This document shows, piece by piece, positions 1 through 10,563 of a stretch of DNA of 40,035 nt. Position numbers and translations under genes: made by a program. The notes beneath the pieces were generated by a model that made no database searches, was not told the origin of the DNA, and saw only the letters and a list, made by a program, of their open reading frames with translations. Source of the stretch: Nemertoderma westbladi (taxonomy: Eukaryota; Xenacoelomorpha; Nemertodermatida; Nemertodermatidae); assembly GCA_032718475.1 (NCBI GenBank), contig JAUCBJ010005726.1:1-40035 (forward strand), read 5' to 3'. Every line of letters begins with the position of its first letter. Position 1 is the stretch's first letter.

Positions 1-1017
1 CGCTAGCTACTAAAATAAACTAGTCGCGTTTGTAGAACTTTATACTCACGAATGACGTCAAAGCTCTCTCCTTCCTATCCACAACCCAATGGGCAACCAC
101 AGTGTTAGTAACTACACCCGTGATCGGCACTAATACCAGATTCTGGTTGTAAGATAAGAATAGGGGTTAATCGCTACCGTACGTTAGCTGATCTGGTATA
201 CTAATTTAATTCTAGAACTTTGTTGCTGCGGTAGTTAGCAGCAATACCTATCAGTACGTGGCAAGGCGCGGTAGGATATTAATAAACCTCCCTAGGCCAA
301 GCAGTGTGCCGGTAGCAGAAATCTCCTTGCCTGATCAAATAGCTAACTCCAGACAGGGGGGGGGGGGGGGGGGTACTAATGTACGTTCTACAAAGCGAAC
401 CGGTACCAAACAGTCAGTGCTATGAATCACTAAATTATGGAACGTATGCTGTCCGTACCTAATGTGTACTCGCGTACTGACGAATGGCAATAGTTCGCAC
501 CTGTAGGAAGTACAGGTTAACCCAGGGATTCGTAGGACTGACAAGAGGGGGGGGGGGTGTCTGGATATAATTATTTGATCCTAAATTTGCGGCGTCCAGT
601 GCGGTGTCACGCTTACCCTGATCTATAGGTCTTACGGCGGGCAAGGGCGTCGAACAAAGTCTTACCTTTCTCACAAAGCGGGCGCTGCATGGCAAGTTGA
701 GCATTTCGAAGGGGCAAAGGGGGTGCGCGGTCGATCCAATGTGGGCGCTAGCGTGTTGTGGACATCCCTTCCCTGCGTTGCTTACGGCCTAACGGTCTAG
801 GCTGCCATCTCCCTGGTGTTCGGCTGTCCCGAAGTCGGACCAAAAGAAAACATGTCAGGAAATTGCAGTATATTTACAGTTTTACAAAGGGATTTATCAA
901 ACGAAGTTTCAACAAGAAACCGAATAAACTAATTTTACAAGAATAAGCGTATCAGAATGTAACAACATGAGATATGTAACACAATTCTAAGAAGGGGTGA
1001 TAACCGAAGGCAAACCG

Positions 1018-1236
1018 GCCTTTTATACTAGAAATTGCACATGGAAACTAAACAGAAATTTCCACAGCTTCACAATTGAGCAATGAAGTGCGTCGTGCCC
1101 TATGATTGGCCCAGCTCATCGTTCAACGCAGTCCGGCCCTTACACTAAATCTGGGACATGGAATCCTAACAGAATTTTCCACTGCCTCACATTTGAGCAA
1201 TAAGATAATTTATGCCCTATGATTGGCCTGGCTCAT
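1018..1236. repeat. Internal tandem duplication (about 105-115 bp x2) in copy A
   Basis: Units at about 1018-1120 and 1136-1236 share the series tata-ctaaat(t)-g-acatgga, acag-ttccactgcctcaca, tgagcaat and gccctatgattggcc. Copy B at 8020-8140 has a single unit, so the duplication arose after the copies separated, or was lost in B. Confidence 0.7.
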
Positions 1237-1312
1237 TATTCGCTACGTTGTACGCTTCTCATTGGCCTACCAATTAGCACCACACGAAAATAAATGGCCC
1301 CAAAATACAAAT

Positions 1313-1385
1313 TTCCCGACTGGGATTCGAACTCGTAACCTACGTAATGTAACCAACGCCTTAACCATCTGACCACTACGCCACG
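1313..1385 (-). other. tRNA-like module (A- and B-box), copy A
   Basis: On the minus strand the sequence shows an A-box-like start (GTGGCGTAGTGG...TTAAGGCG) and, about 35 nt later, a B-box (GAGTTCGAATCCC), the internal RNA polymerase III promoter layout of tRNAs and tRNA-derived SINEs. The T-stem and acceptor do not pair well, so a working tRNA is unlikely. The same module sits at the same place in copies B (8204-8276) and C (25305-25377), so it belongs to the repeat. Its role is inferred: a SINE-like pol III promoter, or an old tRNA captured by the element. Confidence 0.6.
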
Positions 1386-1527
1386 AGAGTACCTAAGGGT
1401 TTTATGTGTACAAATATAAATAGGCATATTACATTACTGTAATTTAATCAAAATACGTCGGATTTTCAAAAGTTTTTACGTTAAAGTTAAACTACAAATG
1501 CTACCTTATAGTGAAATAATTCATCAC

Positions 1528-2072
1528 TTATAACAGCAACACTGGCTATCTGACGATATGGATTAGATCAATGTAGCGGATATTGACCATTGAAGGGCTT
1601 CTTATGCATGCAAAGGAAAATATGATCAGACCCAAATCACACAGTCAGACCTGATCTTTTGCTGATCAAATACCGGTAGGTGACTTTGCTGATATGCAGT
1701 AACATTTTACGGTACAATTTGATGCGAAAATGTTTTGGCCAGTACTCTGAACCTTCCATTGGGGTCTCAGGTCACGCGCGTACCGTGGTCACTGTATCTG
1801 GCACCTGATTGGCTCAAATATTCAAACGCTGAAAACTTACCTAGGCCTTGACAATTAGTGATAAGATTGTATGCAAATATGTTTTGGATGGTGTTCTGAA
1901 TCTCGCGTTGAGGTCCCAAGTCACCCCCATACCGTGGTCATCAGATACGGCGCCTTATTGGCTAATGCTTTGAACGACGATAACTCGAGTTTGCTTCACT
2001 TTGGGATGAAGTTTGAAAGCTAAGAATATTCTCTGGAATATGCCCTAACTCACTGACGATGTTTTATAGCTT
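1528..2072. repeat. Non-coding spacer with a diverged direct duplication
   Basis: Two direct units, about 1721-1814 and 1870-1963, share atg(c)aaa-atgttttgg, ctctgaa/ttctgaa, a gaggtc(t/c)caggtcac-like block, accgtggtca, and a cc(t/g)attggct end. They are clearly diverged. I see no gene here. Confidence 0.55.
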
Positions 2073-2271
2073 GTTGTGTCCTCTACGGTAGGGACTACCC
2101 TACAGCCTACAAATCTACTAATACGAAGCTATAGAATATCTCTATCCGTAAAGTCCAGTAGTATACCGCTTACCAGATCCTAGTAACGATGTATCTTACT
2201 GTAAGACTCTAGTAATGAAACGGGCTCGTACAGTATCTGACAACAAATCCCAGTCCAGGATATCTAAACAA
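2073..2271. repeat. 199-bp dispersed repeat, copy 1
   Basis: Matches 21096-21294 over 199 bp with a single difference that I can see (aatacgaag here, aatatgaag there). The left end reads tgttgtgtcc and the right end ctaaaca, so it has TGTT...AACA-like termini as in a short solo LTR. No target-site duplication is visible at either copy. An internal GTAGGG...CCCTAC inverted repeat lies near the left end. Solo LTR and MITE are both possible. Confidence 0.75.
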
Positions 2272-2419
2272 ACAGATACAATACACAAACTACTACTGGC
2301 GAGGAGCAGAGCCTGGTGTCTATTCTATGTACGTGGGCGGGTCTGCCTACGAAACTAGACAAAAGGATACCTGTCCTCTACTACTACTAGGATCGGCATG
2401 CTGCATTGCAGCTGCATTT

Positions 2420-3881
2420 TTAAGAATGCTGTGCCGGCTTGTCAACAAAATTGCACCGCCACAACTCCCTATCACCCATGACATTTGCTAGATCATCCGC
2501 ATCTTTAAGGCCAGTGTCCTTTAAGATGCGTCTCAAGAAAGTCAAGGGCTGTCCACCATGCTTATTCACTCCATGAGGCTGCCAAAGTACAAGATTATGC
2601 ACTGGCTGGTCCTCACGGCGAAAGCAATGTCCTGCAAAGTGGAGGCGATTTTGTTCTAGTGTCAAGCTTGGGGGAACCAATGAGACACCTCCAATGTTAT
2701 ATAGTGTCTGGTTGGAGATGTGTGCATTGTACTTGACACAATGTACCCGGCGTAGCATTCTTGTGAATGTGCCATCCAGAGATTTGGTGTCCTCAGCAGT
2801 TAGAGCCCAGCATGGACTCCCGTAGAGGAGTACTGGAACTACTGCTGCTCTGAATAATCGGACCTTAAGTTTCCGATTAATTCTAGGTGACTTCCAAATC
2901 CTGGAAAGCCTATTCAAGGCTGCCCATGCCTTTCCCTTACGTATTCGAAGGTCCTCACCTGACTTTCGGATCCATGATCCCAGGTAACAGAAGTCGTCCA
3001 CATGCTCAAGCATACCATCCTTTGAGCTTATGCTCATCCGATCAGAGACTTGCTGAGGACTTTCAAAGTTAACTGTCAGAATTTTGGTCTTTCTGGAGTT
3101 AATAAAAAGACCAACACTAGAAGCAGCATGTTCTAATGAGCTGAGGAGCCGCTGGGCTCCCTCTAATGATTCTGAGAGTACTCCTAAGTCATCAGCAAAG
3201 TCTAGATCAGTTAGGTACTTGGCAGGATTTCCTCGACTTCTGGAGCCAGTAGGTGGAGTTATCATCACCCCATCATCATTATGATGATCTAAGGACATGC
3301 GTAGAACATAGTCAACCACAATAATGAACAAGAATGGTGCAAGTGTGTCTCCTTGGAGGACGCCCCATAACACTTCAAATGGTTCTGTGTCACCATCAAC
3401 AGTAGACACAAATGTTGTCGAACCATCGTATACTGATCTGATTGCTGCAATAATTTCATCAGGAATCCCATATAATGAAAGTATGCTGAACATACGTGAG
3501 CGAGAGACTGAATCAAAGGCCTTGAAGAAGTCAACAAAGATAACAGCCAGATGCCTGTCTTTCTTTTTTGATAACTCTTCAATTATCCTTCTAAGTGCCA
3601 AAATGGGCTCCATGGTCCCACGACCTTTACGGAACCCATTCTGATTCCCCGAAAAGAACCATAGAGTGTTAGGTTGCCCTTCTTGGGAACTGGCACCAAC
3701 TTATTTGTTTTCAATTCTTGTGGGACTCTTGTTTTACGGTACATGTCTACTATGATGGGATAGATGAGCTTTAAACACTCAGGTATTTTAAAGACCTCAG
3801 GGGGAACACCATCTACTCCACTGGCACGATTGGTCTTAATGCTCTTTGCAGCAGCCTTCACTTCTGCAAAGGAGATATAGA
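2420..3881 (-). pseudogene. RTE-like LINE reverse transcriptase, 3' part (broken)
   Basis: Reverse transcriptase of a non-LTR retrotransposon, which would copy element RNA at a nicked target. The 3' ORF (3613 to 2420) contains the RT core: VDFFKAFDSV (motif A), a G-V-L-Q-G-D-T-L-AP turn, LDFADDLGVL (FADD catalytic motif C), then LINE thumb and C-terminal blocks (LLYGSPCWAL, FAGHCFRR). The preceding piece (3861 to 3583) holds the RT N-terminal block with ASGVDGVPPEVFK and PVPKKGNL, in another frame. Segments expected between KKG and the GFRKGRG-type motif are missing, so a deletion caused the frameshift near 3600-3650. The upstream part of the same gene lies at 6508-6789, separated by the LINE at 3886-6507. 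RTE-clade assignment is by recall of family resemblance. Confidence 0.8.
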
Positions 3882-3900
3882 TAGATAGATAGATAGATTT
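3862..3900 (-). repeat. (TATC)n tail at the LINE 3' end
   Basis: The plus strand reads tagatagatagatagatag at the 3' junction of the inserted LINE. On the minus strand this is a tetranucleotide tail after ...tataaataaatc, as CR1/L2/Rex-type LINEs often carry. It marks the insertion point in the RTE-like gene. Confidence 0.75.
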
Positions 3901-6507
3901 ATTTATACATTATGTAAAAACAATAACAAATACACCAAACAATGTACTGGTATAAAGGTATTGTCCAACATAACATATAGGATTACCCCTAAAGCTTTGC
4001 AGCTTATTTCCAAGGGGGTCCTTTATGTTACTTGGTTACAAATACAATATTACACTACGCTAACCTAAAACCAATATAAAACGTAATTACACTATGTACA
4101 TGTACAACTTTACCGAGAGCGTGACAATGCCCGACTCAACGATAAAGATGTAATGTACAGAACAATTTATTATAAAACGTAATTACAGTATAAATAGTAA
4201 ATAATTAATAAACTAATAACTTACTGTAGGACTATTGTACCTATTTTTACATTGCACACGGAGATGAGATTTAACTGCAGATTTAAAAGAATGTTGATTA
4301 TTTAGGTTTTTAATTTCATTAGGCAGAGCGTTCCAATTTTTTATGCCGTTAAAAAAGAAAGTATCAGATTCAAAGGATTTACAATTCGGGAGGTAGAAGT
4401 TTGAAGCACTAGCTCTGGTACTGTAAGAGTGTGTATCGCGTACTCTGTTGAATTTTTGTTTTAGGTAATTGGGACATTTACCATTATACACTTTATGCAC
4501 ATGGTTAAGGCGTAGCTGCTTAACTCTACTATCTAAGTTAAGTAGTCCAGATTCAGAAAAGTCATCTGGAGTTAGGTGGTGCCTAGGTTTGTAGTCTTTA
4601 ATAAATCGTACTACTTTATTCTGAGCTACTTGTAATTTACATTTAAGCTGTTTGGTTAAGCCTTCATACCAAGAAGAGCACGCATAGTCCATGTGACACT
4701 GTATTAAAGAAGAGCAAAGTAACTTGCGGGAGTCGGTGTTCAAACTATTTTTATTTCTGTATAGAAACCTAAGCCTACTGTTAACTTTCGAGAAAATATT
4801 TTTCACTGTACTTTCTCCTGATAAGCAGTTATCCAATGTGGCGCCTAAATATTTAACTTCCTTTTTATTTTCAATCTTATGTCCATTACTAGTGACTTCA
4901 AACTTAGTTACCTTCTTTAACTTTCTTTTGGAACCAAACAAAATACTTTCAGTTTTACCGTAGTGAATGGATAGCTTATTATCAACCAACCACTCATTAC
5001 AGGATTCTAGAACTGCACTTAACTTTTGGGAAATATGGATAGGATCTTTATGAGAGAAAATAAGAGCACTGTCGTCGGCATATAAAATGAGTTTAAAATC
5101 GGGATCTATACTACTTATCATATCATTTACATAGCATACAAAAAGCAGAGGACCTAATATACTACCTTGCGGTACACCACAGGTAATCTCTTGTACAGTA
5201 GACAGCGATTTGCTAATGACTACAGTTTGACCTCTGTCTGACAGGTAGGACTTGAACCAGTCTATAGAACCTACACCCATCAGGCCTAACTTACCAAGCA
5301 GAATTTCGTGATCTACAGTATCGAAAGCCTTTTGTAGGTCCAATATTACCATACCAGTATATAAACCCTTTGCGTTATTACATCTAATTGTATCAGTTAA
5401 GTTAATAAGGCGGGTGTCTGTAGAATATGATTTACGAAAACCGGACTGAAGTTCATAGATCAGATTTAGCCTACTAAGATGTGCTTCCAGCTGTAGAAAA
5501 ACAGAACGTTCTAGAATTTTAGATACAATACTTAAGATACTAACAGGTCTGTAATTACAGGGTTCTACTTTACTATTCTTTTTATACAGAGGAACAACCT
5601 TAGATAATTTCAGTTCGTCTGGTACTACATTATCTACGATAGAGTAATTAATAATAAAAGTAATAGGCACTTTAAGTACTTCAGCACCATCCTTAAGAAA
5701 ACGGGCAGGTATTAGATCTAGACCGGTACTTTTTGAGGCTGATAGGCTAAGTAGATTTTTAAAAACGAAATCCTCAGAAACGGGTTTTAAAAATAACTTT
5801 TCTGAATTTTGTAACTTTTCTAAATAAAAATTATTTAGAGTTTCGGACCCTATACTATATTTATTACTTGATAACGGTAATTTCTTAACTAAATTAGAGG
5901 CAACATTAGTAAAATAATTATTAAATAAATTACTAACTAGAGTATGATCATGAATCAGCTCACCGTTATCTTGCAGAACAATATTCGATTTAGATTTAAG
6001 GTTTTTATAACCTAAAGATTTTAGGGTAGACCATAGACTTTTTGGATTATCTTTATTCTCACTTATTTTGTTGTACAAATATTCAGATTTAGCTTTTTTT
6101 ATTTCCCGTTGGACAAGGTTTCTATATTTGCAGTAATAATTATAATCAGCTAAAACACGGTATTTCCTAAATTTATACAAATAGTTATCTCTTTCTCTGA
6201 TATTACTAAGAATACCCGAGGTCATCCAGGGCTCAGTGCGTTGTTTAAGACTAATTTCTTTAATTGGTGCTACAGTATTAAGTGCCTTTAAAAATATATC
6301 TTTAAAAACAGTGTAGGCAAGGTTAATGTCAGCGGCCTTAAAACAGGGTTCCCAGTCAGAATTAACTAACAAACTTAAAAAGCGTTCCTTGCTGTAATTT
6401 TTCATATACCAAACTGTTACTGTTTTATGATCCCCGAAAAAAGATTTTTGTGTCTTTCTTGTGCAAAAAACTATAAAATGATCGCTTAGACCTATATATA
6501 TATCGCC
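3886..6507 (-). mobile_element. 5'-truncated CR1/Jockey-like LINE inserted in the RTE-like LINE
   Basis: This LINE covers the end of its endonuclease domain, a complete reverse transcriptase, a C-terminal domain, a 3' UTR of about 320 bp (4212 to 3890) and a TATC tail. The left and right flanks are two parts of one RTE-like reading frame: the pre-RT region ends at the 6508 side and the FAEVKAAAKSIK block resumes at 3881. The 5' truncation plus terminal microsatellite fits target-primed reverse transcription. The target duplication cannot be resolved because both junctions are alternating AT. Confidence 0.85.
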
Positions 6508-6789
6508 AATGGGAATATCTGGGAGTACAGACTCAGACACTTTTACTTCTATAAAGTTATCAGGCAATACCCTGTCATTATTGAGGAGCTTTTCAAAGTG
6601 GGCTTTCCAACCATTGAGGCGATCGGCTGGTGATTCAGCCTTAACCTTGGTGGTTGGTTGGCTTTTCCGCCCAGTAAGCAGATTGATCGATTTCCATGCC
6701 TGGGATGATTGCCTGCTGTCGTCAGCATCATTGATGGCATCAACCTGTTGGTTTATTAGCTCCTGTAGATTAACAGAGTAACCTGTCCT
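4213..6789 (-). CDS. CR1/Jockey-like LINE ORF2 fused in frame to upstream RTE codons
   Basis: The frame is open from just below a TAG at 6790-6792 down to the stop at 4213, about 858 codons. Roughly the first 90 codons (6789-6508) belong to the disrupted RTE-like LINE; the rest is the inserted LINE. Domains of the inserted part: the last endonuclease motif (GLSDHFIV, with the conserved SDH), a basic linker, RT with [39 protein letters not shown] (motif A Asp), [13 protein letters not shown], and LYADDSAL (YADD catalytic pair), then a C-terminal block ([35 protein letters not shown]). No stop or frameshift occurs in this half, so it is young or lightly decayed. It lacks most of the endonuclease, so autonomous activity is unlikely. 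No native ATG can be assigned. Confidence 0.85.
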   Translation of the reverse strand, partial: RTGYSVNLQELINQQVDAINDADDSRQSSQAWKSINLLTGRKSQPTTKVKAESPADRLNGWKAHFEKLLNNDRVLPDNFIEVKVSESVLPDIPIGDIYIGLSDHFIVFCTRKTQKSFFGDHKTVTVWYMKNYSKERFLSLLVNSDWEPCFKAADINLAYTVFKDIFLKALNTVAPIKEISLKQRTEPWMTSGILSNIRERDNYLYKFRKYRVLADYNYYCKYRNLVQREIKKAKSEYLYNKISENKDNPKSLWSTLKSLGYKNLKSKSNIVLQDNGELIHDHTLVSNLFNNYFTNVASNLVKKLPLSSNKYSIGSETLNNFYLEKLQNSEKLFLKPVSEDFVFKNLLSLSASKSTGLDLIPARFLKDGAEVLKVPITFIINYSIVDNVVPDELKLSKVVPLYKKNSKVEPCNYRPVSILSIVSKILERSVFLQLEAHLSRLNLIYELQSGFRKSYSTDTRLINLTDTIRCNNAKGLYTGMVILDLQKAFDTVDHEILLGKLGLMGVGSIDWFKSYLSDRGQTVVISKSLSTVQEITCGVPQGSILGPLLFVCYVNDMISSIDPDFKLILYADDSALIFSHKDPIHISQKLSAVLESCNEWLVDNKLSIHYGKTESILFGSKRKLKKVTKFEVTSNGHKIENKKEVKYLGATLDNCLSGESTVKNIFSKVNSRLRFLYRNKNSLNTDSRKLLCSSLIQCHMDYACSSWYEGLTKQLKCKLQVAQNKVVRFIKDYKPRHHLTPDDFSESGLLNLDSRVKQLRLNHVHKVYNGKCPNYLKQKFNRVRDTHSYSTRASASNFYLPNCKSFESDTFFFNGIKNWNALPNEIKNLNNQHSFKSAVKSHLRVQCKNRYNSPTVSY
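6508..6789 (-). pseudogene. RTE-like LINE, pre-RT fragment (5' part)
   Basis: On the minus strand this reads a [16 protein letters not shown] block and a [11 protein letters not shown] block, typical of the linker just before RT in RTE-like and related LINEs. It is the direct continuation of the gene at 2420-3881. The endonuclease domain is absent: a TAG sits at 6790-6792 and upstream sequence is not similar, so the copy is 5' truncated there. It is in frame with the inserted LINE. Confidence 0.75.
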
Positions 6790-6997
6790 CTAACCGGTAT
6801 GGCAGATGTACAGTTACCGTAACAGACCAAACTCACGGGAAAACAATCCCTGCGCAGCGAATCCTAACTATCGCTGACAGTCCTAAATGCAGTAATACAG
6901 TTTTAGGGCGTGTGTGTGTGGGTGTGTTACAATAAAACAATTTTGGTGTATATCTTTTCACTAGGTTTTAGTAATTCTCTGACTGAAATAATACCGT
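6790..6997. other. Spacer with short GT repeat
   Basis: About 200 bp without coding signal between the RTE fragment and repeat copy B. It contains a gtgtgtgtgtgggtgtgt microsatellite near 6910-6927. Confidence 0.6.
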
Positions 6998-8413
6998 GCG
7001 CTAGCTACTAAAATAAGCTAGTCGCGTTTTGTAGAGCTTTATACTTACAAATGACGTCAAAGCTCTCTCCTTCCTATCCACTAGTGTTAGTAACTACACC
7101 CGTGATCGGCACAAATACCAGATTCTGGTTGTAAAATAAGAAATAGGGATTAATTGCTACCATACGTTAGCTGATCTGGTATACGAATTTGATTCTAGAA
7201 CTTTGTTGCAGCGGTAGTTAGCAGCAATACCTATCAGTACGTGGCAAGGCGCGGTAGGATATTAATAAAACCTCCCTAGGCCAAGCGGTGTGCCGGTAGC
7301 AGAAATACTCCTTGCCTGATCAAATAACCAACTTCAGGCAGGGGGGGGGGGGGTACTAATGTATGCTCTACAAAGCGAACCGGTACCAAACAGTCAGTAC
7401 TGCGAATCACTAAATTATGGAACATAAGCTGTCTGTACCTAATATGTACTCGCGTACTGACGGACGGCAATAATTCGCACCTGTGAGGTATACAGGTAAC
7501 CCAGGGATTCACACTACTGACGGGGGGGTGGTTTCTGCCTAAAATATCGTTATTTGATCCTAAATTTGCGGCGTCCCAGGACGACGTCACGCTTACCCTG
7601 ATCTATAGGTCTTACGGCGGGCAAGGGCGTCAAACAAAGTCTTACCTTCCTCATAAAGCGGGCGCTGCATGGCATGTGGAGTATTTCGAAGGGCGAAGGG
7701 GGTGCGCGGTCTAAGTTAATGTGGGCGTTAGCGTGTTGTGGACATCCTTTCCCTGCGTTGCTGACGGCCTAATGGTATAGGCGGCCATCTTCCCGATGTT
7801 TGGCTGTCCCAAAGTTGGACCAAAGAAAAACATGTTCAGAAGTTTACAGTGTATTTACAGTTTAGCGAAAGAATAATCAAACAGATTTAACATAGTTTCA
7901 ACAAGAAACTAGTTAAGAAATGACAACAAGAAGTGATAACTGATAAGTACAATTGTGATAAATGTTAAACTAAGTGAGACAAGTTTTATAAGTAGTGATA
8001 ACCGAAGGCAAACCAGCCCTTTATATACTAAATCTGGGACATAGAATTCACTAGAACCTTCTAGAGTATTCCATGGCCTCACATTGGAGCAATAAGATAT
8101 TCCATGCCCTATGATTGGCCTAACTCATCGTTTGATACGTTGTACGCACCTCATTGGCTTACCAATTTGTACCAAATGAAAATAAATTGCCCCAAAATAC
8201 AAATTTCCCGACCAAGATTCGAACTCGTAACCTATCTAATGCAACCAACGCCTTAACCATCTGACCACTACGCCACGAGAGTAACTAGGGGTTTTATGTA
8301 TACAAATATGAATAGGCATATTACATTACTGTAACTTAATCAAAGTGCGTCGGATTTTCGAAAGTTTTTACGTTATACTACAAATGCTATTCTATAGTGA
8401 AATAATTCATCAC
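6998..8413. repeat. Long interspersed repeat, copy B
   Basis: Full-length match to copy A (1-1527) in the same orientation, starting at gctagctactaaaata and ending at attcatca. It differs by many substitutions and small indels, a shorter G-tract (7341-7353), and the lack of the internal duplication. Copies A and B directly flank the nested LINE block, which invites an LTR reading, but no PBS, PPT or target duplication is visible. No gene seen inside. Confidence 0.85.
8204..8276 (-). other. tRNA-like module, copy B
   Basis: Minus-strand A-box-like GTGGCGTAGTGG and B-box CGAGTTCGAATC, at the position matching copy A. The stems do not pair as in a working tRNA. Confidence 0.6.
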
Positions 8414-8814
8414 CGCTCCATGAAAACAGTAAGTAAGACTGTTTTCACCAATCGAAATACAAAACTATTTACAAATACTTCTAAATCTACTGGTAGGGCC
8501 TAAAATATAAAACAATCACTATCTAATTATTGCATACTTAATATTGCAGGTACAGCGTAAATACAATCCATCATACGTACAAAATACAAATTTACCAATC
8601 AACTTTAGTGCATAAAATACAAAAAGGCTTTCGGTTATCAAGATAAACAAATTAAACAAATCGGAACAAAATTAAATCAAAACGAATCGAACAATTAATT
8701 ACAAAGCTTTCAATAATCTTTCATATATTGTAAATATACATAATAAACTTCCACCAAATTAAATCAGTCCAAATATAAAATAAACATAAGGCGCTAAAAT
8801 CTTTCAAATAAGTC
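8414..8814. other. AT-rich non-coding stretch
   Basis: About 400 bp of A-rich sequence downstream (in minus sense) of the BEL accessory ORF. It probably holds the 3' end of the BEL element, but I could not find a matching LTR pair. Confidence 0.4.
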
Positions 8815-8890
8815 TTAAAGTGTCCTCCTGCCGATCTGAATAGTTCGTCCTGCTGGTCTGGATGTCTTCTCCTGAGCACTAATTGCTAAC

Positions 8891-8910
8891 GGTAGGCTCG
8901 CAAGCCTTCC
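8891..8910 (-). repeat. BEL hairpin motif, copy 1
   Basis: Exact consensus GGTAGGCTCGCAAGCCTTCC on the plus strand. In the minus-strand accessory ORF it reads GRLASLP. The RNA would form an 8-position stem with one A-A mismatch and a UGCG loop. Confidence 0.9.
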
Positions 8911-8998
8911 TTCTCTATCTCGCTCCTCCAAAAGCAATTCCAATATAACTACTCAAATAAGTCCAAATATAATATCTCAAATATAAAGGTCCAAAATC

Positions 8999-9018
8999 GG
9001 TAGGCTCGCAAGCCTTCC
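8999..9018 (-). repeat. BEL hairpin motif, copy 2
   Basis: Exact consensus, 108 bp from copy 1, again read as GRLASLP in the accessory frame. Confidence 0.9.
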
Positions 9019-9483
9019 TTTCTTCTCGCTTTCCTAATCCTTGGTCGAATGGGCTCGTCCACGTCCTCTAATACGATTGGGTGGTGGTCGAGATCGAACT
9101 GGTCTCAGACTTCGGTGTCGAGCTGTCGGTGGTTCCTACGTCGAGTTGCCTGCGGTTCTAGAATACCGGGAAATGAAACGACCGCCTTCTTGGTAACGCA
9201 GACTTTGGTGGTTTGGGCAACGCGCTAATATCGGCTCAGGGTTCTCCGGGTTCAAGCGCATAGGAATCGCGTTGTCTTGCTCACGCGTACATCCTCCACA
9301 TTTATAGAACAGTTTATAAATGGGGAACGCGTCCTTGGTTTCCGGATCCGCTCCTCGAGCGCGTCTATAAAGATCATATATATCTGTAGTCTCTGCGACA
9401 AACGCTGAGCAAAGGTGATACTATCGAAGAGCTCGAGTGTCATCTCCTTAGGTTCGGTTTGATCATGGGATATCCAATAAAAT

Positions 9484-9503
9484 GATAGGCTCGCGAGCCT
9501 TCC
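9484..9503 (-). repeat. BEL hairpin motif, copy 3
   Basis: Variant gataggctcgcgagccttcc with a 12-bp perfect core GGCTCGCGAGCC. In the MARST frame it reads RKAREP; in the neighbouring frame GRLASL. Confidence 0.85.
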
Positions 9504-9785
9504 GCCAAACTCCTCGATCTCGCCTTTCTCGTATTCCTTCAAATTCGTCCCTGGCTGCAGGCAAGGGTTCGTTTGCCGTCAAATATTGCAGCGTATGATA
9601 TAATCGGCGTATCTCTGTGTCTGGATCCTCGCAAATGTCACTAGCGTCGCATAACGCATCGTAGGGATACAACGCATTGAACTCCGCGCGTAATTCCTCC
9701 GCTTTTTTGTTATAAGCATCCAATCGCTGTCGCGTAACGTTTGGATCCGCCTTGGACTTAGCGAGCTTGGCTGTACTCCTAGCCA

Positions 9786-10563
9786 TACTCTCCACTCCAA
9801 ACACGTTAAAGTTTTGGCTCCATAACGATTAAATGGTGCCTGGTGCTCCTGTTCCTGCGTGAATCCCTGTGTATGTAGTGTTTCTACTAGAGGTTAGATG
9901 TGAGGAGACTTAGAGTTTTGTCGGCTTTTGGCTCAACTTTGCTCTAAAACCCCAACCCATTTGCCTAATGACTTCGGGTTCGCGTGATTTCGCACTGGCT
10001 CCTAATCCAAAAAAATGTGCCGATAAAAAAAGAATTCCGGGTAAACTAGCCGCGAGTCTAAAATACTCACCTTTTAATTTCCCAAACTACTATCCCAAAG
10101 AAATAATGCAGTCGAGAATTAATTCGGTCTAAATAATAGTAGACACGACTACGTAGAACAAGGCCGGTTTTCTTTTTCAAAAAAATTTATCGGTAGGCTC
10201 GCAAGCCTTCCATCTGCTCTTGTCCTCCCCAATTTTAATTTTTATCTAGTTGTATTCTAGAATTCGCATTCACTGGAGAATCATTTTCTTAAATTTAAAT
10301 CCAACTAAATGGATTTGTCTAATAATTTTTGAAAATTGTCTCACTTGTGGGTTCCAAGTGGAATTCCATTCCTACTGTACACACAATCCCGCTCCTATGT
10401 GATACATAAGGGTACTACCCTCCATGTTCACATATAAAGACAATGGAATTCCACCGCTGTCTCTATCTACAGTGAAGAGGATTACAAATGCACATACAGT
10501 AATACAAATACTAATTTACTAAAATACGGTAGGTCTATGTGGCGGCCAACAAAGGTCCCACAT
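9786..10563. other. Non-coding region between BEL pol and accessory ORF
   Basis: About 780 bp without a supported gene. It holds hairpin motif copy 4 (10192-10211) and a perfect 13-bp inverted repeat, gtggaattccatt at 10358-10370 and its complement at 10442-10454, separated by 71 bp. In minus sense this is the interval between the integrase stop and the accessory ATG. Confidence 0.5.
10192..10211 (-). repeat. BEL hairpin motif, copy 4 (non-coding)
   Basis: Exact consensus in AT-rich sequence with no ORF, showing that the motif is not confined to coding regions. Confidence 0.9.

Larger units (their letters stand above)
1..1527. repeat. Long interspersed repeat, copy A
   Basis: Non-coding repeat matching 6998-8413 along its whole length; its last part also matches 25208-25473. 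Copy A starts at or before the window edge. The shared right end is at a tcatca-type sequence at 1527, 8413 and 25473. It contains G-tracts at 356-373 (18 G) and 547-557 (11 G), of different length from copy B (13 G at 7341-7353). It also has an internal duplication at 1018-1236 that copy B lacks, and a minus-strand tRNA-like module. Small ORFs inside it are not conserved in copy B and I do not consider them genes. The class is unknown; no RT or transposase is seen. Confidence 0.85.
8815..9785 (-). pseudogene. Broken accessory ORF with Cys/His cluster, downstream of BEL integrase
   Basis: The frame opens at an ATG at 9785 (MARSTAKLAKSKADPN), gives a charged, probably helical N-terminus with YNKKAEELRAEFNALYPYD, and ends at a TAA at 8815. 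The same frame holds a putative zinc-binding segment near 9300-9210: YKCGGCTREQ followed by ARCPNH, spacing C-x2-C-x21-C-x2-H. It ends in a basic RPPPNRIRGRGRAH-like tail and two hairpin copies read as GRLASLP. Stops at 9463 (TGA) and others at about 9448, 9421, 9136, 9027, 8974 and 8960 interrupt it. Between about 9540 and 9420 the plausible coding passes to another frame (GGRLASLSFYWISHD). I do not recognise the family. An extra BEL protein, or a captured gene, is inferred from position alone. Confidence 0.5.

Noticed and set aside
1313-1385. Functional tRNA gene
   Set aside because: A- and B-box-like sequences are present but the T-stem and acceptor arm do not pair, and the same module recurs in each copy of a longer repeat.
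6998-8413. Copies A and B as LTRs of one element enclosing the LINE block
   Set aside because: No PBS, PPT or target duplication, and the shared right end with truncated copy C fits an independent interspersed repeat better.
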